The translations under genes and the position numbers were made by a program. A stretch of 64,000 bases of DNA from Leptospira koniambonensis. GTDB taxonomy: Bacteria; Spirochaetota; Leptospiria; Leptospirales; Leptospiraceae. This document shows positions 63,532 to 64,000 of this stretch, piece by piece. Numbering within the stretch: position 1 is the stretch's first letter; each line of letters starts with the position of its first letter. The notes under the pieces were generated by a model that was not told the origin of the DNA, made no database searches, and saw only the letters and a list, made by a program, of their open reading frames with translations. The stretch covers positions 401,384-465,383 of the forward strand of contig NZ_RQFY01000012.1 of the NCBI RefSeq assembly GCF_004769555.1, in the 5' to 3' direction.

Positions 63532-64000
63532 AAAATGGGGATTCGTATTGAATGAATGGGCTAGTTGATCTTTTTTAGGTCGTTTTATTTGGACCAAATG
63601 TGACACTGCAGGGAATGCTGGATCAATCCGGAATATTTAGATATAAATGAAAAGTATTTTATATAGAAGATCATTACTTTGATCATTCCCTTTTCTATAT
63701 TATGAAATCAGAATTTGTTTGAAGATCGAATAAAATATATCCTATTTTTCAATAAATTGTTTCTCATTTTTCTAATATACTATTTAAGATTGTAAATATT
63801 TCTCTTCTCTACTTTCTTTATGAAGTAGGTTTCTTTAGGATTTTTTTGTACTTTTTCCTTAAAATAGGAAAATCTTCCGGAAAACATTGGGAATTTTTCT
63901 CAAATTTTCTGCAGAAAATCTTCTCAATAAATACAAAAGAGGTTTGACCGGTTGGGCGACGTAATTAATATGGTTTTTACGCCTGAAGGATATCGCCCGG
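63532..64000. other. AT-rich region without a supported gene
   Basis: Almost 470 bases with long A/T stretches and no frame with a ribosome-binding site. An ATG at 63970 opens a frame to the window end (ten codons), but there is too little to call a gene. Short inverted A/T words (AAAATAGGAAAATCTTCCGG around 63861) show no clear hairpin with a T-run. Confidence 0.4.

Noticed and set aside
63970..64000. ATG opening a frame to the window end
   Set aside because: Ten codons with no ribosome-binding site are not enough to call a gene.

Overview
The window looks like chromosomal DNA of a Leptospira species. The evidence is spirochaete-style lipoprotein signals (short Leu/Phe-rich segments ending in a loose lipobox), many sensor kinases, chemoreceptors and SpoIIE phosphatases, a class A RNase P RNA, DUF3332, DUF192 and FecR-type proteins, and short palindromic intergenic repeats built on words such as CTCTGCGTGAGAA and CGGAGTTCGC. 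The species cannot be named from sequence alone. No tRNA, rRNA, CRISPR array, insertion sequence or integrase was found.

Layout. 0.05-0.2 kb: one copy of an intergenic repeat bounded by GTCGGAATTCCCGCA. 0.2-7.6 kb: housekeeping and envelope genes (DUF2265-type lipoprotein peptidase, HtrA-like protease, aminotransferase, murI, FecR lipoprotein, purM, ClC channel). 7.6-12.7 kb: an AT-rich accessory stretch with small lipoprotein and membrane-protein genes, at least three gene remnants, and a DUF1016-like/nuclease fusion. 12.7-18.7 kb: 7TM histidine kinase, mutL, a VTT-domain membrane protein, a Cys-rich small protein and rarA. 18.7-22.3 kb: a second copy of the GTCGGAATTCCC repeat, then an ArsR-led operon (SRPBCC, DoxX-like, YdeI and DUF1801 proteins) with two operator palindromes, then an OsmC protein and a 56-codon gene with a perfect ribosome-binding site.

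22.3-40.3 kb is mainly a signalling region. It holds hisC, a three-domain ferredoxin/class III cyclase/haem peroxidase fusion, a receiver-EAL protein, a lone receiver, a Cache-sensor histidine kinase, two chemoreceptors with almost identical signalling halves, a 1470-residue multi-PAS/GAF kinase and an outer-membrane barrel protein. 40.4-50.6 kb carries a zincin-like lipoprotein, a SpoIIE phosphatase, enoyl-CoA hydratase, DUF192 and DUF3332 proteins, an AlgI-like acyltransferase, a PilZ protein, an ECF sigma factor with a probable anti-sigma partner, hpf and a TPR protein. 50.9-64 kb carries a PlsC acyltransferase, rnpB, a tandem pair of membrane proteins, a thioesterase, a second SpoIIE phosphatase, secernin, TerC, a peroxiredoxin-like protein, a Cys-rich GLG1-type protein, an intradiol dioxygenase-like lipoprotein, a divergent sigma-like protein, a patatin and a fatty-acid hydroxylase.

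The two most notable items are the ferredoxin-cyclase-peroxidase fusion at 23.4-25.1 kb, in which the key residues of all three domains are visible, and the 7.6-12.2 kb accessory stretch. The latter reads as decayed cassettes (C-terminal gene fragment plus small lipoprotein plus small membrane protein) beside a DUF1016-like/staphylococcal-nuclease fusion. The two chemoreceptors are a clear case of recent duplication or gene conversion with replacement of the sensor half.
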